Assembly: GCF_008124785.1 (NCBI RefSeq)
Contig: NZ_VNHU01000002.1
Location: 434,001-498,000, forward strand
Length of the DNA stretch: 64,000 bases
DNA from: Aquimarina intermedia
Lineage (GTDB): Bacteria > Bacteroidota > Bacteroidia > Flavobacteriales > Flavobacteriaceae
Direction of reading: 5' to 3'
Positions within the stretch are counted from its first letter, which is position 1. Each line of letters starts with the position of its first letter. The notes beneath the pieces are model-generated. The model was not told the DNA's origin, ran no database searches, and saw only the letters and a list, made by a program, of their open reading frames with translations. Position numbers and translations under genes: made by a program. Positions 8,533 to 17,324 of the stretch are shown in pieces.

Positions 8533-9171
8533 ATGCCAGATTCCCATAAAATTTTAAATAACACCTTTAGCTTTCATCCTTGTGGCGGATTATATTGGCA
8601 TGAAACCGATATGTTACTTATTGCGGATGTGCATTTGGGTAAAGTTTCCCATTTCAGAAAGCATGGGAGTGCTGTGCCTCAAAAAGCTATCCAGAAGAAT
8701 TTTGATCGTCTCGATGCTATTATTAAACAGTTTGATCCCGCAGTAATTACTTTTATGGGGGATTTATTTCATAGCAGCCTGAATAATGAATGGCATTTAT
8801 TTGAAGGTTGGGTAGCAAAACATAGCAATCGTAAGATTATACTAATCGCTGGAAATCACGATATCATTTCGCCACTTAAGTACGAAACCTTACAGATTCA
8901 CATCAGTGATGAATGGGCCATTGGTAATTTTTTGTTGACGCACCATCCCGAAACACGGGAGGGTTTCTTCAACTTATGTGGTCATATACATCCCGGTGTC
9001 AAATTGCAAGGGTTGGGTCGGCAAGTACTCAAACTCCCTTGTTATTTTAAAACGGCAGATCAAATGATTCTTCCTGCCTTTGGTGAATTTACAGGGCTTT
9101 ATGTCCTCAATCCTGAAGAAACCGATGAGGTTTTTGCATTGACCAAAGACGATGTTATAAAGGTTAACTAG
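8533..9171 (+). CDS. pdeM: ligase-associated repair endonuclease PdeM
   Basis: A 212-residue metallophosphoesterase. Metal-binding motifs in order are ADVHLGK (Asp32, His34), GDLFHS near residue 77, AGNHD near 107, LLTHHP near 137 and the late CGHIHPG. This is the fourth member of the ligase-associated DNA damage response cluster and acts as a nuclease or phosphodiesterase on damaged DNA ends. In this window it is separated from its three partners by the toxin-antitoxin pair. It may therefore be transcribed partly from the internal promoter near 7991. Confidence 0.9.
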   Translation: MPDSHKILNNTFSFHPCGGLYWHETDMLLIADVHLGKVSHFRKHGSAVPQKAIQKNFDRLDAIIKQFDPAVITFMGDLFHSSLNNEWHLFEGWVAKHSNRKIILIAGNHDIISPLKYETLQIHISDEWAIGNFLLTHHPETREGFFNLCGHIHPGVKLQGLGRQVLKLPCYFKTADQMILPAFGEFTGLYVLNPEETDEVFALTKDDVIKVN

Positions 9172-9262
9172 TGACCGATGTTAAACTCCTCACAATTCCT
9201 ACTTCTGGATTGTGAATTAAAAAAGCTTCCTTAACTTTCTGTATTCTTATATATAGTATACT

Positions 9263-10060
9263 ATGCAGAAAAAATTATCCATTCTTAATCTTATTTCAGT
9301 AGTACTCATTATTGCAGTGAACTATGCAGCACAGGTTTTAAGACTTAATAATACTACTATTGGAGAGCTTAGTCAACAATATGAAAATTTATTTACACCG
9401 GCAGGATACGCTTTTTCTATCTGGGGATTGATTTTCATCAGTTTATTAGCCTATGCTCTATTCCAGATACGCAGAGCATTTTTCAGTACAAAAAAGTCGG
9501 GCTTTATTATAGCTACAGGCTATTGGTTTTTTATTGCGAACCTGCTTAATGTAGCTTGGGTACTAGCTTTTACCTATGAATATACCGGAGTATCGGTTTT
9601 GATTATGTTTGGATTGCTTTTCTCGTTGCTTAAGATCATCCTTAGAACCAATATGGAGCGTTGGGATGCTCCCATTGAGATCATTGCACTCGTCTGGTGG
9701 CCAATTTGTTTGTATAGCGGCTGGATTGCCGTTGCTTCTATCGCCAATACCGCGGCGTATCTAGTTAAAATCGGTTGGAATGGTTTCGGCTTATCAGAAG
9801 TAACCTGGACGCTAATCATGATTATAGTCGCGGTATTGATCAACTTGTTTATGATTGTAACTCGTAATATGAGAGAGTTTGCGTTGGTGGATGTATGGGC
9901 ATTGGTTGCAATTTATATGAAACAACACGAAGCCTATCCTTCTATTGGTACTGTAGCGCTTATTGGGACAATTGTATTAGCGTTGGCTGCTGCACTACAT
10001 GGTATTAAAAATCATGAGACCAATCCCGGTAAAAAATTAATGGAGCGGTTGAAGGAATAG
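9263..10060 (+). CDS. tryptophan-rich polytopic membrane protein (TspO-like)
   Basis: A 265-residue integral membrane protein with about seven hydrophobic segments. Many conserved tryptophans are seen, for example in FSIWGLIF, NVAWVLAF and VWWPICLY. FTPAGYAFSIWG near residue 46 resembles the signature of proteins annotated as tryptophan-rich sensory proteins, distantly related to TspO/MBR. TspO members bind porphyrins or cholesterol-like ligands, but no such role can be assigned here. A perfect 12-bp palindrome, ATAGTATACTAT, at 9253-9264 covers the start codon. It is transcribed alone, followed by a repeat-rich gap. Confidence 0.75.
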   Translation: MQKKLSILNLISVVLIIAVNYAAQVLRLNNTTIGELSQQYENLFTPAGYAFSIWGLIFISLLAYALFQIRRAFFSTKKSGFIIATGYWFFIANLLNVAWVLAFTYEYTGVSVLIMFGLLFSLLKIILRTNMERWDAPIEIIALVWWPICLYSGWIAVASIANTAAYLVKIGWNGFGLSEVTWTLIMIIVAVLINLFMIVTRNMREFALVDVWALVAIYMKQHEAYPSIGTVALIGTIVLALAAALHGIKNHETNPGKKLMERLKE

Positions 10061-10114
10061 TATTCTAATCTTTGATATATTCAACAAACGATTATATTCA
10101 CCTAAGCGTTACAA

Positions 10115-10144
10115 TGTCACCTCGAGCGGAGTCGAGAGGTTGTT
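10115..10144 (+). repeat. interspersed palindromic repeat, type 1 copy a
   Basis: A 30-bp sequence built on the imperfect dyad CCTCGAGCGGAGTCGAGAGG. It is identical over 30 bases to the copy at 12403-12432 and related to an inverted copy at 12351-12376. Such CTCGAGCGGAGTCGAG elements recur between genes in flavobacterial genomes, by my recollection. The 321-bp gap 10061-10381 holds this copy, one type 2 repeat and no credible gene. Confidence 0.8.
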
Positions 10145-10245
10145 CACTAGTATTATGTCATGAATCCTGTTTCCTTGATTCCTGTTTCATTTCTGATCTA
10201 CCAAGCAATACTTTTACACTTAACATTAATCATTTTGTGTTTTAC

Positions 10246-10313
10246 ATTCAAAAACACCCTTTCCGACTTCACTTCGTTCAGCCACCTTTCCCTTAAAAGG
10301 GCAAGAAGTTTTT
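10246..10313 (+). repeat. interspersed repeat, type 2 copy a
   Basis: About 68 bp that start with ATTCAAAAACACCCTTTCC and end with GGGCAAGAAGTTTTT, including a small hairpin CCCTTAAAAGGG. Two further copies lie at 11912-11980 and 12233-12297, all in the same orientation. It has no coding potential that I trust. Confidence 0.8.
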
Positions 10314-10381
10314 ATAGCAGAATATTTGAGAATGGTTATACCACTCGTCCCTAGTGGCTTCTAACTACGAGCTAAAGAACC

Positions 10382-11731
10382 TTACACCATATATTGAATA
10401 TCTCCTCCCCAGCTTGGGTAAGTAAAAATCATCTCCTTTAATTTGGTCGTAGTAGTCCCTTGCTGAATCGCCATCATAAACAGGTTGATAACTTCGCCGG
10501 CTTCAGGACCGAGTAAATGGGCGCCGAGAATTTTGTCGGTATCGGTATCCACAATGGTTTTGTAGGCATAAAACTGTTCGTTGACACGTTTGGCATTATA
10601 AAACTTGGCTGCACTGCGATTAAGTACGGTCACATTGCTGTACTGTTTACGTGCTTCAGCTTCTGATAGCCCTACCGAGGCAATGTTAGGTAGTGTGAAA
10701 GCTACTGATGGTGTTATGGGAAAACGGGCTTTGGTCGAATTACCGTCCAAAATATTCTGTGCCACCACATCACCCTCATTTCCTGAGAAAGGTGTCAACG
10801 GCACTGCATGATCAGAAACATCACCGCAGGCATATACATTTTCATTGCTAGTGTTTTGTAAATAGGTGTCAACTTCGATTCCGTTATCATTATACGATAC
10901 ATTGCCTTTTTCCAATTCCAGTTCGCTGATAGAAGGAATTCTTCCCGTGGTATTAAATACAAGTTCGGCTCTAACGCTAGCTTCTTTGCCATCAACCGTA
11001 TAGTGTACTCTTTTATTTTTTTGCAGTGCTTCAATGCGTTTTACGTTGGCATTAAAGATAAATTTGATTCCGATTTCCTCAGATACTTTGACCAGATAAT
11101 CTACCATATCGTTGTCAAAAACCGACAACGGACGTGGGCCACGATCGATCACCGTTACCTCGACCCCAAACCGCGATGCCATATGCGCAAATTCCATCCC
11201 AATATAACCAGCTCCTATAAAAATCATACTATCGGGTAAACTATCCTGATTCAGGAAATCATCACTCAAAAGGGCAAGATCACCGCCCTCGATATCAAGA
11301 GGTCTTGGTATTAACCCTGTGGCAATCACTATTTTTTGTGCAGTCACTGTTTTCCCTTCTACAGACAAGGTCGTCTCGTTGATGAACTTGGGAGATTGAT
11401 GAAAGAGCGTGATATTTTTATCTTTAAGATCATTTTCGGTTGCAGCAGGTACAGCGTCGGTAAATGTGCATTTAAATCGTTGCAGATCTTCCCAAGAGAG
11501 TGTCGGTAGCGTTACAACACCTTTATCCCTTAGTTTTGTAGCCGATCGCATGATCTCGGTAATCCCTAAAATTACTTTTTTAGGATCACAGCCGCGATTG
11601 GCGCAAGTTCCGCCATATTCTCTCCGATCCGCGATAGCGACTTTGAGTCCCTGATCAGCACAAGTTTCGGCCACTACCTGCCCTGCAATTCCACTACCTA
11701 TTACAAAAACGTCAAACGCTTCATTTTTCAT
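10382..11731 (-). CDS. FAD/NAD(P)-dependent disulfide oxidoreductase (glutathione reductase/MerA-like)
   Basis: A 449-residue flavoprotein disulfide reductase. FAD-binding GSGIAG is at residues 12-17. The redox pair Cys43/Cys48 is in GGTCANRGCDPKK, the NAD(P)-binding GAGYIGMEFA is in the middle, and ACGDVSD is the second FAD motif. The dimerisation domain follows. The usual C-terminal HPTxxE catalytic pair is absent: the aligned stretch is TYPSWGGD. The substrate is therefore unlikely to be glutathione or lipoamide in the standard way, and MerA-like enzymes also lack that His. The gene stands alone with interspersed repeats on both sides. Physiological substrate unknown. Confidence 0.85.
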   Translation of the reverse strand: MKNEAFDVFVIGSGIAGQVVAETCADQGLKVAIADRREYGGTCANRGCDPKKVILGITEIMRSATKLRDKGVVTLPTLSWEDLQRFKCTFTDAVPAATENDLKDKNITLFHQSPKFINETTLSVEGKTVTAQKIVIATGLIPRPLDIEGGDLALLSDDFLNQDSLPDSMIFIGAGYIGMEFAHMASRFGVEVTVIDRGPRPLSVFDNDMVDYLVKVSEEIGIKFIFNANVKRIEALQKNKRVHYTVDGKEASVRAELVFNTTGRIPSISELELEKGNVSYNDNGIEVDTYLQNTSNENVYACGDVSDHAVPLTPFSGNEGDVVAQNILDGNSTKARFPITPSVAFTLPNIASVGLSEAEARKQYSNVTVLNRSAAKFYNAKRVNEQFYAYKTIVDTDTDKILGAHLLGPEAGEVINLFMMAIQQGTTTTKLKEMIFTYPSWGGDIQYMV

Positions 11732-11911
11732 ATACTCTGCATCTTATTTTGATTCAATATCTGCATTTATTACGAAGTATAATGGGGCTTTAAGCATACT
11801 TTAGCATTTGATAAGGTGAGTTTTCAGCTTCCCTGTGTTTAACTTGAAGTATTGGTCAATAACTACTGGGCATTGACATGGTTTTTTATTTGATACATCA
11901 ATATTTTTGGT

Positions 11912-11980
11912 ATTCAAAAACACCCTTTCCGACCGCGCTGCGCTTGGCCACCTTTCCCTGTAAAGGGCAAGGAGTTTTTT
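11912..11980 (+). repeat. interspersed repeat, type 2 copy b
   Basis: Copy b keeps the outer arms of the type 2 element. Its middle differs: CGCGCTGCGCTTGGCC replaces the TTCACTTCGTTCAGCC of copies a and c. The T-rich end could act as a weak terminator. It lies in the gap 11732-12546, which contains only repeats and no convincing gene. Confidence 0.78.
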
Positions 11981-12044
11981 TTTCATCAACCCTTACTAGT
12001 TTTTTAAAGCACTAATTTTTTACTATTCTTTCTTTCAATATTAA

Positions 12045-12067
12045 CTCCTCTCCTTGGAAGGGAGAGG
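12045..12067. repeat. hairpin repeat CCTCTCC-loop-GGAGAGG
   Basis: A perfect 7-bp stem, CCTCTCC at 12047-12053 and GGAGAGG at 12061-12067, within a CTCCTCTCC...GAGAGGTGA context. That context resembles another repetitive intergenic element of Bacteroidota. Only one copy is in this window, so repeat status rests on recollection of the type. Confidence 0.5.
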
Positions 12068-12232
12068 TGAATTTGGAGGTACGATAAATTCGGAGAAGGT
12101 GCGTTATACAATGGTTATTTTTAATCTGTTTTTTGATTCCTGCTTCATATAAGTACCACCCCTGCAATACTTTAAAATTTTATATTTAAACTTTTTCATT
12201 TTACATTTAGTATTGGGTATTCGGTATTCGAT

Positions 12233-12297
12233 ATTCAAAAAACACCCTTTCCGACTTCACTTCGTTCAGCCACCTTTCCCTGTAGAGGGCAAGGAGT
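12233..12297 (+). repeat. interspersed repeat, type 2 copy c
   Basis: Third copy of the type 2 element, nearly identical to copy a, with one extra A in the A-tract and a CCCTGTAGAGGG hairpin near the end. It is preceded by a short array of GTATTnGGTATTC-like units at about 12210-12236, a further sign of repeat-derived sequence. Confidence 0.78.
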
Positions 12298-12350
12298 AGT
12301 TTAGTAGAACAATGGAGATTGCCTATATGTTATATATTCCTTGAAATGTG

Positions 12351-12376
12351 GAGGTCTCGACTCCGCTCGACCTGAG
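12351..12376 (-). repeat. interspersed palindromic repeat, type 1 inverted copy
   Basis: Read on the minus strand this 26-bp segment contains GGTCGAGCGGAGTCGAGA, which shares the core of the type 1 repeat in opposite orientation. With the direct copy at 12403-12432 it could form a larger cruciform. Confidence 0.7.
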
Positions 12377-12402
12377 AGTATTCTAGAAACTAAATATTAC
12401 AG

Positions 12403-12432
12403 TGTCACCTCGAGCGGAGTCGAGAGGTTGTT
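12403..12432 (+). repeat. interspersed palindromic repeat, type 1 copy b
   Basis: Identical over 30 bases to 10115-10144. The two direct copies are 2288 bp apart and enclose the flavoprotein gene. Confidence 0.8.
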
Positions 12433-12546
12433 AAAAGCGTTATCTCTTGAATCCTGTCTCTCTGGTTCTTGTCTCCTCCTCCACAGCAAAGATTTACAGT
12501 TCGATAAACAGATGTTAAGAATACGTTTAATGGGATATTTCTTTTC

Positions 12547-12575
12547 TTGCAAAGTTGTAAAGAGTGTTATATTTG
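12547..12575 (+). promoter_or_regulatory. promoter of mfd (TTG-18 bp-TATATTTG)
   Basis: A -33 TTG at 12547-12549 and a -7 TATATTTG at 12568-12575 are separated by 18 bp, a good match to the Bacteroidota consensus. The promoter overlaps an earlier in-frame GTG (12564), so translation must begin further down, at GTG 12594. Confidence 0.7.
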
Positions 12576-12593
12576 CTTTTAAAACCCGAATAC

Positions 12594-15500
12594 GTGAGTA
12601 AAATTTCGATCACGCAACTCTATGCACAGTCTCAGCAACAGCTTAAACTGCAAAAGGCGCTATCCGATTCTCAAGTCAATATCCATTTGCAAGGTCTTAT
12701 CGGTTCATCCCTTTCTTTTACCATTGCTAATGCATTTAAAGAATCAGAGCAGCCGTTTCTTTGTGTTTTTAATGATAAAGAAGAAGCTGCGTATTACCTT
12801 AATGATCTCGAACAACTATTAGGAGATCAAAATGTACTTTTTTATCCTGGGAGTTACCGCCGACCTTATCAAATTGAAGAAACTGATAATGCCAACGTGC
12901 TCCTGCGCGCCGAGGTGCTTAACCGAATCAATTCGCGTAAAAAACCGGCGCTGATCGTCACCTATCCCGATGCGTTATTCGAAAAAGTTGTTACCAGGAA
13001 AGAGCTTGAAAAAAATACGCTGAAAATAAAAATTGGAGATACGCTTTCGCTGGATTTTGTTAACGAAATTTTATTCGAATATAAATTTAAACGTGTAGAT
13101 TTTGTGACCGAACCGGGTGAATTTTCGGTACGTGGGGGTATTGTCGATGTGTTTTCATTTAGTAATGATGAACCCTACCGTATTGAGTTTTTTGGAGACG
13201 AAGTAGATACGATTCGGACCTTTGATGTAGAAACTCAGCTATCGACAGAACAGGCTAAAAAAATTACCATCATTCCGAATGTCGAAAATAAATCGATGCA
13301 GGATACCCGTGAAAGTTTTTTAAAGTATATCGCATCAAAAACGGTCATCTTTGCCAAAGACCTTGAATTACTTTCTGCTCGAATTGATAAAAATTTTAGC
13401 CAGGCAATCGAAGCGTTTAAAAAAATGTCTGACGAAATTAAACGAGGTACTCCCGAAGAGCTTTTCTGTTCTTCTGAAATGATACGAAAACAGTTGCTGG
13501 ATTTTACGTTGGTCGAATTAGACAAACGACCGCTGACAAAAGCTGATTATGTTATAAAACACGCTATTAGACCTCAGCCATCATTTAATAAGCAGTTTGA
13601 TTTATTGATTCAGGATCTTAATGAAAATCATGAAAATGGATATAAAAACTACATTTTCTGCGTTAGTAAACAACAGGCCAAACGGTTTCATGATATTTTT
13701 GATGATTCTGATCTGAATGTCAAGCAGTACGAAACGATCGTGTTCTCTGCGTACCAAGGTTTTATAGACGACAATGCCAATATTGTTTGTTATACGGATC
13801 ATCAAATCTTTGAACGTTATCATAAATTCAACTTAAAAAACGGCTACGCTAAAAAGCAGGCGATTACACTTAAGGAATTGACGAATCTGGAAGTGGGGGA
13901 CTATGTAACCCATATCGATCATGGTATCGGTAAGTTTGGCGGACTTCAAAAAATCGATGTTGAGGGTAAAAAACAGGAAGCCATCAAGCTGATTTACGGT
14001 GAGCGTGATATTCTATATCTAAGTATCCACTCACTCCATAAAATATCAAAATTTAACGGCAAAGATGGTAAACCACCTCAGGTTTATAAATTAGGGTCTA
14101 AAGCCTGGAAAACGTTAAAGCAAAAAACCAAAGCCCGGGTAAAGCATATTGCATTTAATTTAATTCAGCTCTACGCCAAACGCCGTACGCAAAAAGGTTT
14201 TCAATACGCGCCGGATAGTTATATGCAACATGAGTTGGAAGCATCTTTTATCTACGAAGACACTCCGGATCAAAGTACCGCTACAGAAGCGGTAAAAGCG
14301 GATATGGAAAGTGAACGCCCTATGGATCGCTTAGTCTGTGGAGATGTTGGTTTCGGTAAAACTGAAGTTGCCATTCGTGCAGCCTTTAAAGCAGTCGATA
14401 ACGGTAAACAAGTGGCGGTGTTAGTTCCAACGACGGTACTTGCCTTTCAGCATGCCAAAACCTTTAGAGAACGGCTAAAAGATTTTCCGGTAACGGTAGA
14501 TTATGTCAATCGCTTTAAAACAGCCAAGCAAAAGAAAACTACGCTCGAAGAGCTTGCCAATGGTAAAATAGATATCATCATTGGAACGCATCAACTGGTG
14601 AATAAAAACGTGAAGTTTAAAGATCTTGGATTACTTGTTATTGATGAGGAACAAAAATTTGGAGTAGCCGTAAAAGATAAATTGAAAACAATTAAAGAAA
14701 ACGTAGATACCTTAACACTCACAGCAACGCCGATACCACGTACTTTGCAGTTTAGTTTAATGGCAGCACGAGATTTATCGACCATTACTACGCCGCCTCC
14801 CAATCGCTATCCTATTGAGACCAATGTAATTCGATTTACAGAAGAAACGATTCGGGATGCTATTAGTTATGAGATTCAGCGTGGCGGACAAGTTTTTTTT
14901 ATCCATAACCGTATCGAAAACATAAAAGAAGTTGCAGGCATGATACAACGCCTTGTTCCTGATGCCAAAGTCGCAGTGGGTCACGGACAAATGGAGGGTA
15001 AAAAACTAGAGGGTTTGATGCTTTCGTTTATGGATGGTGAGTTTGATGTGTTAGTCTCTACCACTATTGTTGAAAGTGGTTTGGATGTACCTAATGCCAA
15101 TACGATCTTTATTAACAATGCCAATAACTTTGGCTTGTCTGATCTGCATCAGATGCGTGGTCGTGTGGGTCGAAGTAATAAGAAGGCTTTTTGCTATTTT
15201 ATCACGCCACCCTACTCTGCCATGACCGATGATGCGCGTAAGCGTATTACCGCCCTCGAACAGTTTTCTGAATTAGGTAGCGGAATCAAGATTGCTATGA
15301 AAGATCTCGAGATTCGAGGTGCGGGCGATTTGTTAGGTGGTGAACAAAGTGGATTTATTAACGAAATTGGATTTGATACGTATCAAAAGATTTTAAATGA
15401 AGCTATCGAGGAACTGAAAGAAAATGAATTTGCCGAGTTGTATCAAGACGAGAAAAAGGATAAGGTATATCTTAAAGATACGCAGATAGATACTGACTTT

Positions 15501-15953
15501 GAATTGTTATTCCCTGACGATTACATTAACAATATCACAGAACGACTTAATTTGTATACCGAACTGAATAGCATCAAATCTGAAGCAGCGCTCCAAGCAT
15601 TCGAAAGTCGATTAGTGGATCGTTTTGGAGAATTACCGGATACAGCAACTGATTTATTAAACTCTGTCAGGATTAAATGGATAGCCACTGCAATAGGATT
15701 AGAGAAGGTTATCATGAAACAAGGTAAACTTATAGGCTACTTTATAAGTGATCAGCAATCTGGTTTTTATCAAAGTCCAACCTTTACCAAAGTACTACAG
15801 TTTGTGCAGACCCATCCACATCATGTGAAGATGAAAGAAAAGAAAACCAGAAATGGTCTTCGACTGTTACTTACTTTTGAAAAAATAACTACGGTGGATC
15901 GTGCACTTAAAGTTTTGGAACCGTTGGATTTTAAAACCGCGATCACATCGTAA
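12594..15953 (+). CDS. mfd: transcription-repair coupling factor Mfd
   Basis: About 1119 residues. It removes RNA polymerase stalled at DNA lesions and recruits the UvrA repair machinery. The N-terminal part is UvrB-like (with FYPGSYRRPYQIEE). The RNA polymerase-interacting CarD-like domain contains LEVGDYVTHIDHGIGKF. The translocase has Walker A GDVGFGKTE (Lys589), DEEQ, TATPIPRTL, VESGLDVPNANT and QMRGRVGRS. A C-terminal TRCF domain follows. GTG 12594 (VSKISITQLY) is chosen because the promoter -7 element overlaps the more upstream GTG at 12564. A strong intrinsic terminator follows the gene. Confidence 0.96.
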   Translation: MSKISITQLYAQSQQQLKLQKALSDSQVNIHLQGLIGSSLSFTIANAFKESEQPFLCVFNDKEEAAYYLNDLEQLLGDQNVLFYPGSYRRPYQIEETDNANVLLRAEVLNRINSRKKPALIVTYPDALFEKVVTRKELEKNTLKIKIGDTLSLDFVNEILFEYKFKRVDFVTEPGEFSVRGGIVDVFSFSNDEPYRIEFFGDEVDTIRTFDVETQLSTEQAKKITIIPNVENKSMQDTRESFLKYIASKTVIFAKDLELLSARIDKNFSQAIEAFKKMSDEIKRGTPEELFCSSEMIRKQLLDFTLVELDKRPLTKADYVIKHAIRPQPSFNKQFDLLIQDLNENHENGYKNYIFCVSKQQAKRFHDIFDDSDLNVKQYETIVFSAYQGFIDDNANIVCYTDHQIFERYHKFNLKNGYAKKQAITLKELTNLEVGDYVTHIDHGIGKFGGLQKIDVEGKKQEAIKLIYGERDILYLSIHSLHKISKFNGKDGKPPQVYKLGSKAWKTLKQKTKARVKHIAFNLIQLYAKRRTQKGFQYAPDSYMQHELEASFIYEDTPDQSTATEAVKADMESERPMDRLVCGDVGFGKTEVAIRAAFKAVDNGKQVAVLVPTTVLAFQHAKTFRERLKDFPVTVDYVNRFKTAKQKKTTLEELANGKIDIIIGTHQLVNKNVKFKDLGLLVIDEEQKFGVAVKDKLKTIKENVDTLTLTATPIPRTLQFSLMAARDLSTITTPPPNRYPIETNVIRFTEETIRDAISYEIQRGGQVFFIHNRIENIKEVAGMIQRLVPDAKVAVGHGQMEGKKLEGLMLSFMDGEFDVLVSTTIVESGLDVPNANTIFINNANNFGLSDLHQMRGRVGRSNKKAFCYFITPPYSAMTDDARKRITALEQFSELGSGIKIAMKDLEIRGAGDLLGGEQSGFINEIGFDTYQKILNEAIEELKENEFAELYQDEKKDKVYLKDTQIDTDFELLFPDDYINNITERLNLYTELNSIKSEAALQAFESRLVDRFGELPDTATDLLNSVRIKWIATAIGLEKVIMKQGKLIGYFISDQQSGFYQSPTFTKVLQFVQTHPHHVKMKEKKTRNGLRLLLTFEKITTVDRALKVLEPLDFKTAITS

Positions 15954-15991
15954 ACACCGTTAACCCCATAAACAAAGAAGTGTCGTTTGAA

Positions 15992-16020
15992 TGTCGGGTC
16001 TAAAACCGACAAGTTTTTTT
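15992..16020 (+). terminator. intrinsic terminator of mfd
   Basis: Stem TGTCGG/CCGACA with an 8-nt loop, followed after two bases by seven T residues (16014-16020). It sits 39 bp after the mfd stop. Confidence 0.8.
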
Positions 16021-16132
16021 GGATTTTGAATCATGAACAATACTATTGCTTAACAAAATGAATACAGCGTCTCATCCATCTAACAACCATCATATTTTGG
16101 ATAATGAACGCTTGTTAAGTACTCTATTTATC

Positions 16133-16966
16133 ATGAAACAGCCAGCATTAGGACAAAAAATTTCGGAACTTCGTAAACGCAAAGGATTTACCCAAGAAGA
16201 ACTCGTAGACAAATGTAACATCAGTGTACGCACTATCCAGCGTATAGAAGCCGGAGAGGTTACTCCGCGTAGTTATACTATTAAGACTATATTATCAGCC
16301 TTGGATTACGATTTGGAATCGATAGCACAAGAAGACTCTCCTTTGACAAGTGGATTCAAAAAACTGATACTTTTGGAAATTGATGATTCAAAAAAAGCAT
16401 CCTTTCTAATAAATCATTTAAGAATAGCTTGGATAAGCGGTATCGTATATTTTTTATTGGGCTTCGCCGAACTGTATATAGAATATTATCGTTACAATGA
16501 CGATCAATTAGTGGTCACTGAAAGCATGTATATTGTAATAAAACTTCTCACCTTATTATCGTTGGTTTTATTCACGAGAGGATTTGTCGTTACCGGTAAA
16601 ATTTTAAACAATTATCTGTTGCGTATAACAGCCTTTATTTTTATCTGTATCGGCGTACTTTTTTATTTATACGATATTGTTTCGCTGTACACAATGCGTT
16701 TAGATTATCAATTTATTTTAGGTGCCGAAGCGATTACGTACGGGGTAATTGGAATTTTATTTGGTATAGCAGTATTGCGACTTAAGGATAGCTTAGGAAC
16801 CATTTCCTTGGTCACCGGAGTATTTGAGTTAATCACCTACGGCTTCATGGTCACTGTGTTATTATCCATAGTAGGAATGTTTATGCTTACGCCCACTATT
16901 ATTCTTGAAATTATCTTACTGTATAAGGTAACCGAAATGGTCAAAGAGAAAGTAAGGAATTTTTAA
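16133..16966 (+). CDS. XRE-family regulator fused to a membrane domain
   Basis: 277 residues from ATG 16133. The HTH_3 domain occupies residues 5-60 (KISELRKRKGFTQEEL, SVRTIQRIEAGEVTPR). A region with about five to six hydrophobic segments follows and runs to the C-terminus. An upstream ATG at 16058 would add a 25-residue low-complexity leader, which I reject because family members begin right before the HTH. Membrane-tethered XRE regulators of this form are common in Flavobacteriaceae; ligand and targets are unknown. It ends with a 4-bp overlap with the convergent yraN-like gene. Confidence 0.85.
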   Translation: MKQPALGQKISELRKRKGFTQEELVDKCNISVRTIQRIEAGEVTPRSYTIKTILSALDYDLESIAQEDSPLTSGFKKLILLEIDDSKKASFLINHLRIAWISGIVYFLLGFAELYIEYYRYNDDQLVVTESMYIVIKLLTLLSLVLFTRGFVVTGKILNNYLLRITAFIFICIGVLFYLYDIVSLYTMRLDYQFILGAEAITYGVIGILFGIAVLRLKDSLGTISLVTGVFELITYGFMVTVLLSIVGMFMLTPTIILEIILLYKVTEMVKEKVRNF

Positions 16967-17322
16967 AAATGATAAAAAGCATCTTCCAGATGTTCGATGT
17001 TGGTACCCGCTTTGTTTTTAATAATAGAAACAATATCAAAACGAACCTCCATATCCAAATCATTAGCATTGATATAATGATCTATGGCTTTTACTAACGA
17101 TTGTATTTGTTTTGGTTTTACAAATTCATGGGGGTTACCAAACTCGGGTGTACTCCGAGTTTTAACCTCTACTACCACTACTGTGTTTTCACTTTGAGCT
17201 ATAATATCAATCTCAGCTTTTTGATATCGGTAATTGGTTTCCAAAACTACGTAACCCTTCTTTTGCAGAAATGCAACAGCCATCTTTTCTCCTTCTTTTC
17301 CTAATTCATTATGACCTGCCAT
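16963..17322 (-). CDS. YraN/UPF0102 family putative endonuclease
   Basis: A 119-residue protein of the UPF0102 family, restriction-endonuclease-like in fold. The signature residues are seen in LGKEGEKMAVAFL, YQKAEIDIIA and VVVEVKTR (Glu and Lys of the D/E-xK nuclease motif). Function in cells is not settled; a role in DNA processing is usually proposed. It lies 2 bp downstream of the LD-carboxypeptidase gene, so the two form a unit, and it overlaps the XRE gene at the 3' end. Confidence 0.92.
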   Translation of the reverse strand: MAGHNELGKEGEKMAVAFLQKKGYVVLETNYRYQKAEIDIIAQSENTVVVVEVKTRSTPEFGNPHEFVKPKQIQSLVKAIDHYINANDLDMEVRFDIVSIIKNKAGTNIEHLEDAFYHF

Positions 17323-17324
17323 AG

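Noticed and set aside
9190..9215. Possible terminator hairpin after pdeM (TCACAATTCC and GGATTGTGA)
   Set aside because: It has a bulge and is followed by an A-rich, not T-rich, tract on the coding strand, so it is not a convincing intrinsic terminator.
10072..10354. Two overlapping plus-strand reading frames between the tryptophan-rich gene and the flavoprotein
   Set aside because: They are made of interspersed repeat sequence, contain no recognisable domain and overlap each other in different frames.
12341..12601. An 86-codon plus-strand frame upstream of mfd
   Set aside because: It runs through both type 1 repeats and across the mfd promoter; composition and lack of homology signs argue against a gene.
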